A model generated the notes under the pieces. That model had not been told where the DNA came from. It worked only from the letters and a program-made list of their open reading frames with translations, and did no database searches. Positions 22,545 to 34,918 of a DNA stretch of 64,000 bases are shown piece after piece (within the stretch, counting starts at the first letter, position 1; each line of letters starts with the position of its first letter). The DNA is from Patiria miniata. Taxonomy: Eukaryota > Echinodermata > Asteroidea > Valvatida > Asterinidae. The position numbers and the translations under genes are program-made. The stretch lies in assembly GCF_015706575.1 (NCBI RefSeq), contig NW_024037064.1:1549427-1613426 (forward strand), written 5' to 3'.

Positions 22545-23537
22545 CGGATCCAGGGGAGGGCCGCGGGAGCACGTGCCCCCCGTCAAATTGGAGTCCAAAA
22601 AAAAAAAAAGGAAGAGAAGGGGGAAAAAGAGGGGGAGGTGAGAGAAAAGGAGGGAAGGAGGAGGGAACCTCCTTACAAAAATACCGGCACCGATATTAAA
22701 CATGAGCCTGCAAACATTGAGTACTCGACTCGACCGCGATCCCATCATACGTACCCTGTACGTACCCTGCATATACCGTTATTGAATGCGATTCATATGA
22801 ATGTACACGATTTATTCTCTACGAACATGCAGTTTATGTGCTGTGCGTGACAAACACACGTTGTGCACTGCTCTTTGGACCACCCCCATTGGTCAAGGGT
22901 GTGTTTCAGTAAGAACAATTTGCCAGCAGTTCCACGCGCTTTTGAATTACAAATTATACTTTTTCACGTAGTCCAAAACATGTCCTTGTTTAAATTTGAA
23001 TTCTTCAACGTCACGTCATCATATCATTTTGTAAAGACTTTATTTGAGATGTAAAACCCTGAAAAAAATTGAAACACCCCTGAAGGTCATTGATCCGTCC
23101 ATAAAACGTTTTTTAATGAAGAAAGTTGGGTTTTGATGTTACTACGCGTTGCAGAAAATACAAATCTGATAAGTTTGGTACATAAAAGAGATCTGTTTGT
23201 TCTTAGGACAAAAACGATCATCAGTTATTGCCCAAAGGCAAGTTTTAGCACTCGAGACATGCTCTTGCAAGCTAGACGGAACACAAGTGTGTTGCTTTTT
23301 GAATTGCAAGCGAGATACATTTGATCGTAGTTCGCCGGTGGCGACGCGGGCCGGCATCCGTGCCGGGCTGGGAGGTATACACGTACACCTATTCCCGATG
23401 TCTATTTCTCAACGTTATCATCAACAATTATTTACTGTAATTTTTTTACATAACTAAATGACGAATCCACCTTCAAAGTTGTACCATGTTGAAAATGCAA
23501 TCGTGGCGCCGAAAGACCCGATGTCTATTATAATGTA
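22545..23537. other. Unassigned segment between modules D and C, with purine tract
   Basis: The segment begins AGGCGCGGATCCAGGG, a sequence typical of hAT ends, where it interrupts LINE B. A purine-only tract of about 80 bases (22595-22672) follows. The rest is unique within the window, with no supported gene. It may be a degraded hAT element, but I cannot see its other end. Confidence 0.35.
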
Positions 23538-24432
23538 ACTACGCGTTGAGTGGAAAGAAATTGCTCGTATCCCATGTGAAACACCCGAAGCACATCATCA
23601 TTGAGACTGATTAGTCTGGTGCTTCCAAAGATGGTATGTTCCATTCAGTTGTGGATGAAGCAAAACAAATATTTGTGTAGAATAATCTTGTTTTATTTAT
23701 TTCTTCATGCTTTTACAATGGTTATTATTAATCACCATGGAGTATTTATAATTACAAATAAGTGACAAATCAATGATGATGGTGATGAACTGAAACAAAA
23801 TGCAACAAAAGTGAAAAAAGAAATAACAAAATTGGCAAAATATTTTGGCTCAAATGATGGCCCAGAAAAGCTTAGATTGCACCACAGGCACAGAGCATTT
23901 AAAATCCAAAAATTTTAAGCGGGCCCCGGACCCCACGCCGTAATGGCTTCGTGCTTGCCAGAGTTTGTACTCGTGCATAACATTTTCAGGGTTTTTTGTC
24001 ACATCCCAATCACATCCCTGAGTACTTAAGTAACCGAGTACGAGTACTTGTACCTCCGAGTACAAGAACAGGTCTCCCAGTATGAGTACTTATACTTCCG
24101 AGTACGAGTACTTTACTTCCGAGTACGAGTACAAGTAGTTGTATTCCGAATACAGCCATATGGCAAATGGTTGATTGTGCGTAATAATTGGCCCAGACCC
24201 AGTCAGACCGATATGCAGACCCAATCACGGCTAGCTGTTGTGTTTGTCTGGACGTGCACAGAGGAAAATCAGGAAACGTTGATTTCTCCACAAGCCAGTC
24301 AACCATTTCAAACTGAAAGTATTGATAAAATAAGGCCATGGTGTATAAAGTCAAGCTATACCATTTCCCCCGAGTACTGCTATTCGAGTATGAGTACTTT
24401 GCTGCCTGAGTACGAGTTCCGTCATTTCTTTT
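23538..24432 (+). mobile_element. hAT-like element, copy 2 (left part missing)
   Basis: Starts abruptly inside the BED-like ORF (equivalent of 14040) and runs to the right end, followed by CGGCCCGA (24433-24440), matching the target duplication seen in copy 1. It carries the same GAGTAC clusters near 24020-24140 and 24370-24415. Confidence 0.75.
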
Positions 24433-26461
24433 CGGCCCGACACCGGTTGGTTCACTGATGAGGTGTTGCAAGCTAAGCACAGACGAAGACAGCTTGAGCA
24501 CAGGTGGCATGCATCCTCACTCGAGATTGACCGCCAACTACATCACCAACAATGCCAGCATGTGATCTCGCTGATCCGTAAGGCCAAAAGAACCCATTAC
24601 TCAGAAATAGTCTCCTAGTGTTCCGGTGATCAAAAACAACTGTTTCCTGCCACCAACAAGCTTCTCCATAGGAATAAGGAATCTTCTTTACCACAAGTAC
24701 GATTCCGACAAGTCATTGGCTGACCATTTCAGCCGTTTTTTTCACGTCCAAGATTTCTTTGATTCGTGATGCACTACCTCCCCTTGTGCCAGATACAGAT
24801 ACTTCTACCCCCACCCCGCCAACACAAACTACACTTGGACCAGTCTCCGTTCTGCCTCTCAAGATGAGACACTGCATGACCAGTCTCTGTTCCGCCTCTC
24901 AAGATGAGGTTTGCACTGTCATCTTCAAATCCCCAGCCAAATCATGTGACTTGAACCCTATACCAACCTGGCTTCTTAAGCAATGTTCTGAATCCATCGT
25001 TCCTGCCATCACCACGATTATCAACCGCAGCCTGCAATGCAGTGTTGTTCCTTCTGTTTTCAAAGTTGCCCACGTGTGTCCAGCATTGTTAAAGAACTCC
25101 AAAACTACCGCCCAGTTTCCAACTTGCCGTACATCTCAAAGTTACTTGAGCGTGTTGCTATCTCCAGGCTGTCGATGCATTTACAGAATAATGATCTATT
25201 GGATAGTCGCCAATCTGCAAATCATCAGAACCATAGTGTAGAAACATTACTTGTTCATCTGTCCGCGACCACATCCTACGACAGATGGATGTTGGCAAAG
25301 TAATGGCGCTTGTGCTTCTCGATCTGTCATCAGCATTTGACACCATAGATCACGCCATCCTGATCAGTCGCTTGCACTCTTTGGGAGTACACGATGCAGC
25401 CTTGCAGTGGTTTGACTCATACCTTGCAGACCGGCAACAGTCTGTTAACTTCAATGGAGTATTATCTGCCCCTACCTCCCTTGACTGTGGTGTTCCTCAG
25501 GGATCTGTTGGCGGTCCCATGTTATTCACCATCTACATTTTACCACTCGGCCAGATCATCCAGAAACACAAGCTTCAATATCACTGCTATGCTGATGACA
25601 TACAGCTGTATCAATCCTTCAATCCATCTCAACCCAATGCTGTGTCTGCCCTGCAGAATCTTGAGGCTTGCATTGATGAGATCAAGACATGGATGATGAC
25701 AAACAGTCTCAAATTGAATGACAACAAGTCTGAATTTATCCTGTGTGGCTCAAAATAACAACTCGCCAAGTTCAATATCACCAGCATTAGGACTGGAGAT
25801 TGCCACATCCACCCTTCCAGCAAGTGTCGCAACCTAGGTGTCACTTTCGACCCCCACATGTCCCACATTGATCAGATATCAGCAGTGTCAAAATCAGTCA
25901 GATTTCATCTCCGTAATCTTGGCTTTATGCAGAAGTATCTAAATCGTACGGCCACTGAGCAACTCGTCCATGCATTTATAACTTCGCGCTTAGATTTTTG
26001 TAATTCCCTCATGTATAACCTGCCACAACACCAAATCAACAAACTTCAATGCCTCCAAAATGCCACTGCTCGCCTCATCACCTTATCCAGACGCACCACT
26101 CATATCACCCCCGTCTTAAAGTCCCTTCACTGGCTCCCCATCGCTGATCACATTGCCTTTCAAGATCCTCCTTCTCGCTTTCAAGTCACTACAAGGAACT
26201 TCACCGGACTACATAACAGACATTGTCTCGAAATATCAGCCGTTACGTAGTCTTCGTTCGGCCGGAGCACTACAGCTTACTGTTCCCTGCACCAATCACT
26301 CTTGGGGAGACCGGTCTTTCTCAAGTGCCGCTCCCAAACTCTGGAACAATCTACCCCTTGAAATTCGCCAGTCATCATCATTGTCCGTATTTAAATCTTC
26401 TGTGAAAACTCATATGTTTACCTCACGTTTTTGTGTTTTAAATAAGTTGATGTTTATTACT
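24433..26461 (+). mobile_element. L2/CR1-group LINE (family A), copy 2
   Basis: This is the most complete RT region of the three copies. Unlike copies 1 and 3 it keeps the roughly 240-bp segment (24965-25225) encoding WLLKQCSESIVPAITTII and NYRPVSNLPYISKLLERV, the fingers of the RT. RT core at 25285-25758, C-terminal domain at 25858-26440. Frameshifts separate the blocks. The 3' UTR and (ATT)n tail are lost in a deletion that joins about 26460 directly to satellite sequence, with a short ACT overlap at the junction. Confidence 0.85.
25285..25758 (+). pseudogene. LINE family A reverse transcriptase core, copy 2
   Basis: Same 157-codon core as copy 1, with LLDLSSAFDTIDH, GVPQGSVGGP and YADDIQLY. 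It is followed by an in-frame stop and a C-terminal block (RTTHITPVLKSLHWLPI, 26090 onward) that is frameshifted near 26160. Confidence 0.9.
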
Positions 26462-27897
26462 GCGTATTTTATGCAATATATCATGCATTGCGCAGTGTTG
26501 AAAATGTTCCAAACATGTGCGCTTAATTGCTTGAAATGTTTTTCGAATTTCGACGCGGCCGATACGCATTATGCAATTGGATGCTGAGTATGTTGATGCA
26601 CGCGGCTGGTCTGTAGGAAATGACGTCATTTTACAAGACCTATTGGGGAATGCACAAATGGGTGACAACCTTCTCACATGCTGCCAATTTCCAAACGTTT
26701 GTCAAGTGACACATTTTTGGAAATTTCTGTGAGTCCGCCCTTCCCCCATGCATTCTAATTTGTAATTGGTTGCAATTGGGGGATCCACGAATGAGTGACA
26801 ACCTTGCATGACGTCAATTTCCAAACATGTGTCAAGAGGCACATTTGTGGACATTTCTGTTTATCTGCCCCCCCCCCCCATGTGTTCTAATGCCCCCCCC
26901 AAAAAAATGTGTCAAGCGACACATTTTTGGGAATTTCTGTAAATCCCCCCGTGTGCTCTAATTTGTACTTGGTTTGCATTCGGGGGATTTACAAATGAGT
27001 GACAACCTTCTCGCATGCTATCAGCTTCCAAACGTGTGTCAAGTGAGACATTTTTGGAAATTTCTGTGAATCCTCTTACTCCTCTATGTGTTCTAATTTG
27101 TACTTAATTCACGAATGGTTGACAACCTTCTGGCATGCTTGCAATTTGCAGAAAACAAAATAAGATCCTTTCCAAAGATGTGTCAAGTGACACATTTTTG
27201 GAAATTTCTGTGAATCTGCCACCTCCCGAATGCGTTCCAATTTGTACTTAGTTTGCAATTGGGGAATCCTCGAATGGTTGACAACTTTCTGCCATGCTCT
27301 CAATTTGAAGAAAACAAAAGAAGATCATTTCCAAAGATTTGTCATGTGACACAGTTTTGGAAATTTTTGTAAATCCCCCAATGCGTTGTTACAATTTGGG
27401 AAGCCACAAATGAATGACAACCTTCTCGCATACCTTCTTGCGTGTCAAGTGACACATTTTTGAAAATTTCTGTGAATTGGCTCCTCCCCCATGCTTCTAA
27501 TTTGTACTTGGCTTGCAATTTGGGAATCCACGAGTGGGTCCAAACCTTGCATGCTGTTAATTTCCATAGATGTTCATAGGAGTTATTAAGGAAAATTCTG
27601 TGAATCTGGCCCCCTTCCCCATTGTGTCAATGGAAATTTCTGTAAATCCCCCCCATATGTTCTAATTTTTGTATTTAGTTTGTTATCCACGAATGGTTGA
27701 CAACTTTCTGACATGCTGTCAATTTGAAGAAAAGAAAAGATCATTTCCAAAGATGTGTCATGTGACACATTTTTGGGAATGCACAAATGGGTGACAACCT
27801 TTTTGCATTCTATCAATTTCCAAACATGTGTCAAGTGACACATTTTTTTTAATTTCTGTGATTCCCCCCCCCCCCCCCCTCAAATGTGTTCTAATTG
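26462..27897. repeat. Hairpin satellite, copy 2 (about 9-10 units)
   Basis: Same repeat as 16792-18412, with the TGTGTC-AAGT-GACACA hairpin in most units. It has lost about one unit near 27770 relative to copy 1 (a junction inside ACACATTTTTGG). It runs into module D copy 2. Confidence 0.85.
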
Positions 27898-28621
27898 AGT
27901 GGTCGGGCAATAAAATCTAATAGGCCCCAGGCCTCTCTTGATATTCCTCGATGAAATCCGACTCAGCAGCCTGACTCCAGCCTGATCTCAAGATCCCCTG
28001 ACTCCTGTCAGAGTCTTAATAATTAAAGATATCAGCTACAACTGATGTAAATCACAGTTACTAACTGTCTAGATATCCGCTCTCCGACTCTGGCTCTCCA
28101 AAGTTTTTCTCCCCAAAACTTTGCTCCCCAAAACTTTGCTCCCCAGCTCAGCTCAGCTCCCCAATTTCATCAAGTTGGCTCCCCCAACTCAAGTTGTAAA
28201 GATGACATATTCTCTAAGTATCTCAGCTCCCCAAACTGGCCAAAGCACTATGTGTAAATACAGTTAGAGATCAGCAGTAGAGTTCGCAGCTAGCAGTAGA
28301 CCAACACCCATCAAAGAACCGTACCCAGAATGAACAAAACCTGCCCTATTTATACCCTATTGGCCCAGCGCGAAAATCAAAAGTACGCGCTAGTAAATAG
28401 GCACGCCCATTTTGTAAAAATCACAGTATACTGAATTCACATAGCGATAGTTTCCCCTCAATTTGTCCAAAAATTATACAGCAAAATATCACACAAAAAG
28501 GCTTAAATTAATCTTCAAGACATTCCTTACAGTAAATCTGTTGTAAACATGTGAATAAATTATACAGAATCCCCCAAATGCTCACTTTTACAAGTAGTGA
28601 ATGAATGTAAACAAACCTTAA

Positions 28622-29136
28622 AGGGAAAATACAACATTTGCAAACATCAAAAAATAAAACTACCAAATCATTTTGAAATACCTTGCTGGACTGTAAGTGT
28701 ATGACAGTGTAAAGCATCCTGTAAAATCATGGCACCTGGTATACTGTCATTTTCAAGAAAAGCGGTATTCTTGTATCAATTTCAAACGCTGGTCGGCCGA
28801 CCAGCGTTGGAAAAAAACTGTTTTTTTTCCAAATACTGGCCCCAATTGACCATCGCACTTGTTTGCAATCAATTACACACCTATGAACGGGTACAAGCCA
28901 GCTAGACTGGTTCTCTGACCTTACAATTACCCAATGTATGTAAACTGCTCTGTTTCTTCTTATATGGAGTCAGGGAACCAGACTACAGAAAAATGATTGT
29001 TTTTCTTGGGTTTTATTGCATTTTTGAACCCAAAACCTCAAAAGGTCAGTGTAACTATATTTGCTATATATTTCCAAACCCCCCAATTCCATTCATTTCT
29101 GAAAATTACAGCAAAAGCAAATGATGTATATTCCCT
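28622..29136. mobile_element. 515-bp TTAA-targeting MITE, copy 1
   Basis: The ends are AGGGAAAATACA and TGTATATTCCCT, flanked by TTAA on both sides (28618-28621 and 29137-29140). The empty site (CCTTAAGTTC) is present in module D copy 1 near 19170. That directly shows a TTAA duplication, the target choice of piggyBac-type transposases. The inside holds a 24-bp perfect palindrome with core GGTCGGCCGACC (28785-28808). No ORF; non-autonomous. Confidence 0.9.
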
Positions 29137-30686
29137 TTAAGTTCATTGAAGAAAATTCAGTGATGTCACAGATATGAATAATCATGAGACAGTCACTGAC
29201 TTACCCAACCTTGTTCCCATGGGTACGAGATCTTTCTGCGCCATGTTGCTTCCCATCATGCCTTGCGCGATCTTAACCCCTGGAATTGTGTAATTTAAAT
29301 TTATCAAAATATGGCACATTATACGGTAATTAGGCAGAAGTTTTTCCGTTTGACGTGCCGACGCCATCTTTAAAATGTTAAATATTGTGATTTTAAAGAA
29401 TCCATCCTTTCAAACATAAGGTTTGGACATTGCGTTATTTAGCAAAGATTTGTATTGAATGTATCAATCTTCGAAATGCACGCGCAGTACTCTCTGAAAA
29501 GCCAGTCAGCATCATTTATGTGTACATCACAGCCAGGGGTTAGTGAAGGAACGCGCACGCGCCCATGGAGTCGAGGCTGTGACTTACCAGACGAAATCTG
29601 ACAGAAAAGTCATCAAAACTTGCCCAACTTTCAAAGTTGATTCAAATTAGACAACTTCACATCTAAAGAAGCTACATAATTATTTAGTAAAACGTTCTAA
29701 TAATATAAATTACTTTTTAGAAGTCTCAGTTTGCTAGAAATAATTTTAGAACTTTCAGCCAATCAGAAACGTTTTAAGCGCTGCTCAAATGGCAGCCATG
29801 TTGGATTTTACCATCACGCTATTTATAGCACAGCTGACATGTGTAAACAAACACGTGAGTGTACACACAGAATTTCGGCAGGAAAATACTCAAAACTACC
29901 TAAAAGTAGTACCTGAAAAGACAACAGGAATTTTCTAGACAAAAATGCCAGATCTCTAGGAGGATATATGTAAGATTTAGAGTAATAAAACTTAAGTAAA
30001 AAGTGGGATTTGGGGGCATTTTCGTCACAGGATGATCCGGAAACCTAGTGTGAACTTGTACCATGTTACGAAGATGTTCTAAATTTTGTTACGTCATCAT
30101 GACGTCATCAAGTAGCAAGTTACAAGCAATTTCAGGGCAAATTCTGACAAAATAGTTTGCGCTGTATCTTTTGAATTACATAGAGTATCGTGTTCGTTTT
30201 TTCGTGAGGTTGTAGACTATGCCGTGAGAAACATTTCTTGTTCCAGACACAAAACCGCTTGACCTTCACTTCCGCTGTTACCGGAAGTGCAATAAAAACC
30301 GAATGCAAGTCAAAAGTGGAAGCATTTTACTACACACATATTATGAAAGTGAGGAATACCAGACACAAAAAAAGTGTGATGACGTCATCATCCGAAAGGG
30401 CGCCCCCTAGCGGCACATCAAATAGAGTTTTCTTTCTTTAATTTTAGAATTTGAAAAGGATCATATTTTTAATTTAATTCTATCATTTGATCCCTGTCAT
30501 ATCTTCGTAGTCCAAGTAATGATATCCATTACAATGTTCACGTTTGGATAACTCGAATGCTGTGACGCCATCAAATCGGAAGTTAGGTGTTATTAATACA
30601 AACAATTATTTTTCCCATATTTTCATACGTTTTTTTCACTTCACAATGAAAATGCATCCTCTCCGAACTTTATCAGTATTCACTTA

Positions 30687-31844
30687 GGCCGAGTAAAAAA
30701 AAAAAAAGTTTCTCGTCCGGGTTTTTGAAAAATAGGAGGAAGAGGGGCTTTTTATTTTTTATTTTTTATTTTTTTCAAGATGGCCACCATTTTAAAATTC
30801 CTGCAACTGTTGGTGTTTCCACTTTTCAAAGACACTTTTAAAATGAAAGACAAGTTGGACAAGAGAACTGGACATATTTACAGTGTCCTTTAGAGTTGTA
30901 TTGGTCTACCAAGAACAGTTTTAGATGCATTTGCTTTAACCGCCAAAAGTCGCGAGCGAATTCTTTAACTCTTTTGCTACGGAATTTAATTTACCTTTTT
31001 CGTCCCAACTGGACGTAATTAAAAGCTGAAAATTCCGCCGAGCGTCGATGTGGGCGCCACCATCTTTGAATGTATCTCCGTAAACAAACTGCTCACAATA
31101 ACAACAAGCGCACCCCGGCCAGATGGATAGCCGCTGGCAGCGGCTCAAACTAGGGCCAGAGGTTATACGATATAAATTATGTAGATAAGGCCCACGTTAT
31201 GGGGATACCATGTTTATTCATTGCGACGCAACCGAGCCGCTGCCAGCGGCTCTCCGTACGACCTGTACAATTTGTATGTGCCGCTGTCAGCGGCTCGCCG
31301 TAGCGAATTCTTTAAACACATGCTCCAGCGTGAGCTAGTCTCATACCGGTTGCATTCTGGCTTTGAAGTCATCATTTACCGCATACAGTACGGCAGACAG
31401 ATTCCGGTTGAATTTTCAAACGACTGTAGTCTAAAACTATCAATAGACATACATGTACGTAGTCTGGTTCCCTAGACCTGACAATTATTCCTGACGCTCA
31501 CGTCTCAGCCTCGACTCCATGGGCGCGTAGATTCATCAGGAGTAGTCAGAATCTTTTGGTCTGGGAACCAAGTGGGTGAGTTGTTGTGAACTCGCCATGC
31601 TCGCACTGTCACAGGGGTAGCGATCACACGTCAATATTATGTGGTGTACAAAGTGACTGACAGAGTGTATACTGAAAACTTCGACTCACATATTTCGCAA
31701 GTATTTATTTTCCGATGAATTTGTGGACTTTTTCAGTGTTTTTACTGCATTTTTCAAAAAATAAAAAATAATAAAAAAAATCCAGGCGGCCTCCAAAAAG
31801 GAAGCGGGCAGAGACGAGAAACTTTTTTTTTTTTTTACTTTGCC
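30687..31844. mobile_element. PIF/Harbinger-type non-autonomous element, 1158 bp
   Basis: Flanked by TTA (30684-30686 and 31845-31847). Module D copy 1 has the uninterrupted site as CTA (20647-20649). The ends are inverted: GGCCGAGTA then poly-A, GTTTCTCGTC at left; the complement, ending CTTTGCC, at right. A TWA duplication and GG-starting ends are Harbinger hallmarks. The inside contains three palindromes of the type AGCCGCTGNCAGCGGCT (31130, 31231 and 31279) and long A/T runs near both ends. No transposase ORF. Confidence 0.85.
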
Positions 31845-33029
31845 TTACGGCTTTTGACTGATGATGTCATCAAATCAGAAATAACTTTTTTGCGCACATA
31901 GAATGTTTACTGAAATTTATCACACTATTAAAGATACATTTTTTTAACATAATCATTGATTGTACTGGAAGGGAGTTAATTTCGTGAACCTTTGTTCTAC
32001 ATAGACATATATTCCTAACTTAACTGGGCAGTGTATAACAGTTCAGTTTGTTCTTGGTTTTCAATTGGAGCATCCACAAATATGTGAAACCGGCTGAATG
32101 AGAATCATGTCCCAATGCTGATTTGGGGAATGTGTCCTGAGAGGGCGCAATTCAAAATATGACTCGGCAACTTTGGCATTTGAGATTCAGAATATTGTGT
32201 TTATGTTTGTTCATTTTTCTCGAAATAAAGAGCATTCATAGAGCCAAAACCTCATTAGGTTAGTTATTAAGCATCCTTGTTTAGATTTTGAGCACTAGTT
32301 TGCTGGTTGAAATGAAATTAAAAAAAAAATCACAAATTACACGGTTTAATTGCCAAACACGCTTTCAAGAACACGCTGCAAGAAACAGCTGTCGTATTGC
32401 AACTCGTTGTAACTTATTTTCAACTGTTGCCGTAGCTTCCACTGTAGAAACACGATGTAGAAAACAGAATACAATTTATTGCTTTCAAGAGAGAACTGCA
32501 CAAAGATAGAAAATGTTTCATTTCCTTATGATTAACTGTTATTCCTGTTTTGTTATTTTTGCTCAAACAGCTGATTGAAATCAACCAGTCTGAGTTAGTT
32601 CTCTTAGTTGGGGAGTTATTTGGGTGGTAACGAAGCAGTGGACCAGGCAATCAATCGAGCACACCATTGAGACATGGATCAACCTCCACTGATTGACGGA
32701 GTTGTGCTGACTAAGATTGACACCATTGATGATAAAGTAAGTAGCAAGTTTATGTTCTGCATGGGCTTTGACCTTGGTTTGATTCCTCTTTTGTTCCATG
32801 GTGTAGCCTTAGTTATCCTTGAATGAATTGAAAAGTTTTTGGTTCATATCCTCTGCTTGATCCTCTGTTCTATTGACCCTGAGTCTTTGTACCCCCAGGT
32901 GATGATAACGCGACGCCATGTCCAGTCATGCAATGTCAATTCAGTTTGAGAGGTAGTCTGGTAAAAAAGGATGGTTGAATCATGACATTACACTTTCTAA
33001 CAAATTTAAGAATGTGATGACAGAATTTC

Positions 33030-33554
33030 AGAAAGTTGACTGGATATCGCCGCTAGGCATCATCATGCAGTTTGACTTCTCGTTGGTGCCGTGCAAGCGT
33101 GAAAGTAAGGTTGTGATGCAAGATGTTTTCCTAGGGATATTTACATTGGGACGATGATGTTTGATGAATAAGATCATTTGGGAGCTCGTTTCAGTTTTCA
33201 ATCGTCTTTGGGAACAAACTTTTGTGGTACGCTTGTGTGCGGCATTGCAAGGAAGCGTAGCGCTGATTATGTCTATTTCTTTGTGGTCGTTCTTCTGGGG
33301 TGATGTAATAAGGGATGTTAAGGGCAATTTCTTCATGGATGGAGCGGTAAAGCATAGTGACCCTGCTGACTGTTCTGCAGTGTTGGAGGCATGGGCTCAC
33401 AAAACCAAGTGTTGTATTAGCTCTGCTTGCTATTTGATGGATGTGAAGAGACCATGACAAATCTTTTTGAATTTCAACTCCAAGGTATGGATGGTTGGGT
33501 ACAACAGAAAGGTTGGCATTCATCAATCTGTAGATATTATCATGATGATTTTTA
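33030..33554 (-). mobile_element. LINE family B, 3' part, copy 2
   Basis: Minus-strand C-terminal region (YLGVEIQKDLSW to SLFPKTIEN), nearly identical to copy 1. It stops at 33554, inside the RT thumb, where the P-transposase locus begins. A piece from an earlier part of an RT of the same kind lies beyond that locus at 43262-43493, but about 300 bp of LINE between the two pieces are not found. Confidence 0.8.
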
Positions 33555-33779
33555 TCCCTCAGCCGAGAGGCTCGAGGGGTATTGTCATCACCTAGGGTGT
33601 CCGTCCGTCCGTATGTCAGTGCGTCCGTCTGTCCGGGTAGCTTAGTTTCCAGATGATAACTTGAGTTAGAAATGTTGTTTGGGGTTGTAACTTCGGTAGA
33701 GGGTTGCCCTTACGACCGCGATAAGACTCCTCTGAGCACAGGCTTCGTTGCCCCCCTGGTCGCTTCATTGGAGCTAACA
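33555..33779. other. Left flank of the P-type locus with GTCC repeats
   Basis: Begins with CAGCCGAGAGGCTCGAGGGG and a short (GTCC)n run (33600-33645). This may be the end of a dispersed repeat. The left end of the P-type element, if there is one, must lie here or just downstream. I could not pair any sequence here with an inverted copy near 43.2 kb. Confidence 0.35.
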
Positions 33780-33964
33780 ATCGTTCGTGGTACAAGGGTT
33801 GATATACACGAATGCACGAACAATCATACATTTCGCATGCGCAGTAACCCCCCAGCTGTTATTTTCATGCGCCATCTTTTCTAGCGAATGCGGTGAAAAA
33901 TTCTCGATCTTCTGATGTTTAAATGGGAAATACATCGATCTTTCTTTGAATGACATATTGAGAG
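33780..33964 (+). promoter_or_regulatory. Promoter and non-coding first exon of the P-type transposase gene
   Basis: The segment contains CGCATGCGCAGTA (NRF1-like) near 33835 and GCGCCATCTT (YY1-like) near 33870, the arrangement of many TATA-less metazoan promoters. An exon then runs to GAGAG at 33964, followed by a strong donor GTAAGG. The ATGs in this exon are each followed by early stops, so it is probably 5' UTR. The intron 33965-34918 ends in a pyrimidine-rich tract and GCATGCAG, directly before the start ATG. Confidence 0.5.
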
Positions 33965-34918
33965 GTAAGGAAAATTATGAATACATATTTTATTGATTTT
34001 GACGCATTTCCGACAAGTTCCGACGGCTGAAACTCAAAAGGTTGCATCGGCAGGCTGTATTTTAGCCATTCGTTTGTGTACTTAAGGTGTGCAGTCCCGT
34101 GCAATATTTTTACCGGACTTCGTTTTCGACCTTCCAATTTTTTTTAATATGTATTTTACGCGTTGCTACGAACATTGTTTGGGGAAACCACTGGGAAACA
34201 AACATTATTTTACCCTCTAGAAGGCTATTTTTTAAAGACCAATCTCGTTACAAAACTATATTTTTAGTCATGACACAGTGATGAATTTTTTTTTTATAAT
34301 CATGATTGAATGATAATGGCAACAAATATTTCAAATGTTTTAAATAATTCTTATTAACGTTAATTGCTGAAATCTTTGTTTATTTTGGATTGGGATTTAA
34401 AAAACAATATTTGGTTACGACAATGGTTACAGAACTATATTTCACTTCATTACTTAATTTTAATTTTTTTATTCTTAAATCTAAGAATCTTTGATTTGAG
34501 AAGTTAGATTTTTTGAGGGCAATGCACATCATTGTCTGATTGTTTAGTCTCTGTTTAATTTTTTTAACTACAAATCAACACTTTCACCATTTACACCATT
34601 TTTTAATCGGAACATGTACTTCAAGTTCTGCATGTTCAATTCTTAATTACATACGTTTTTATTTTTTTTTTCTTCTTAATTGTGACATTTCAGTTAACTA
34701 TTTTCTTTAAACATAATTTTTTGTGGTTCATTTTAAGATTTAAAATAAAGTTAAAAGGAATGTAATGATTATTATTTTATTTATGTATTATTTTTTATAA
34801 GGACGTGCAATTTCGCTTTAAAGCATTTCCACTTTCCAAGCAAATGTTAGAATACTGCACTGAGAAGCATTGATCCATTTTTTTTCCCTATTATTTTCTG
34901 TCTATTTATTGCATGCAG

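Larger units (their letters stand above)
27898..33029. repeat. Module D, copy 2, with two later insertions
   Basis: Follows copy 1 (18413-21744) closely. It additionally carries a 515-bp TTAA element (28622-29136), a 1158-bp Harbinger-type element (30687-31844) and small indels, including about 40 bp near 30270 with ACTTCCGCTGTTACCGGAAG. No gene is supported. Confidence 0.75.

Noticed and set aside
30940-31475. Open frames inside the 1.16-kb Harbinger-type element, as a possible transposase
   Set aside because: Too short and with no DDE or Myb-like motifs. The element is non-autonomous.
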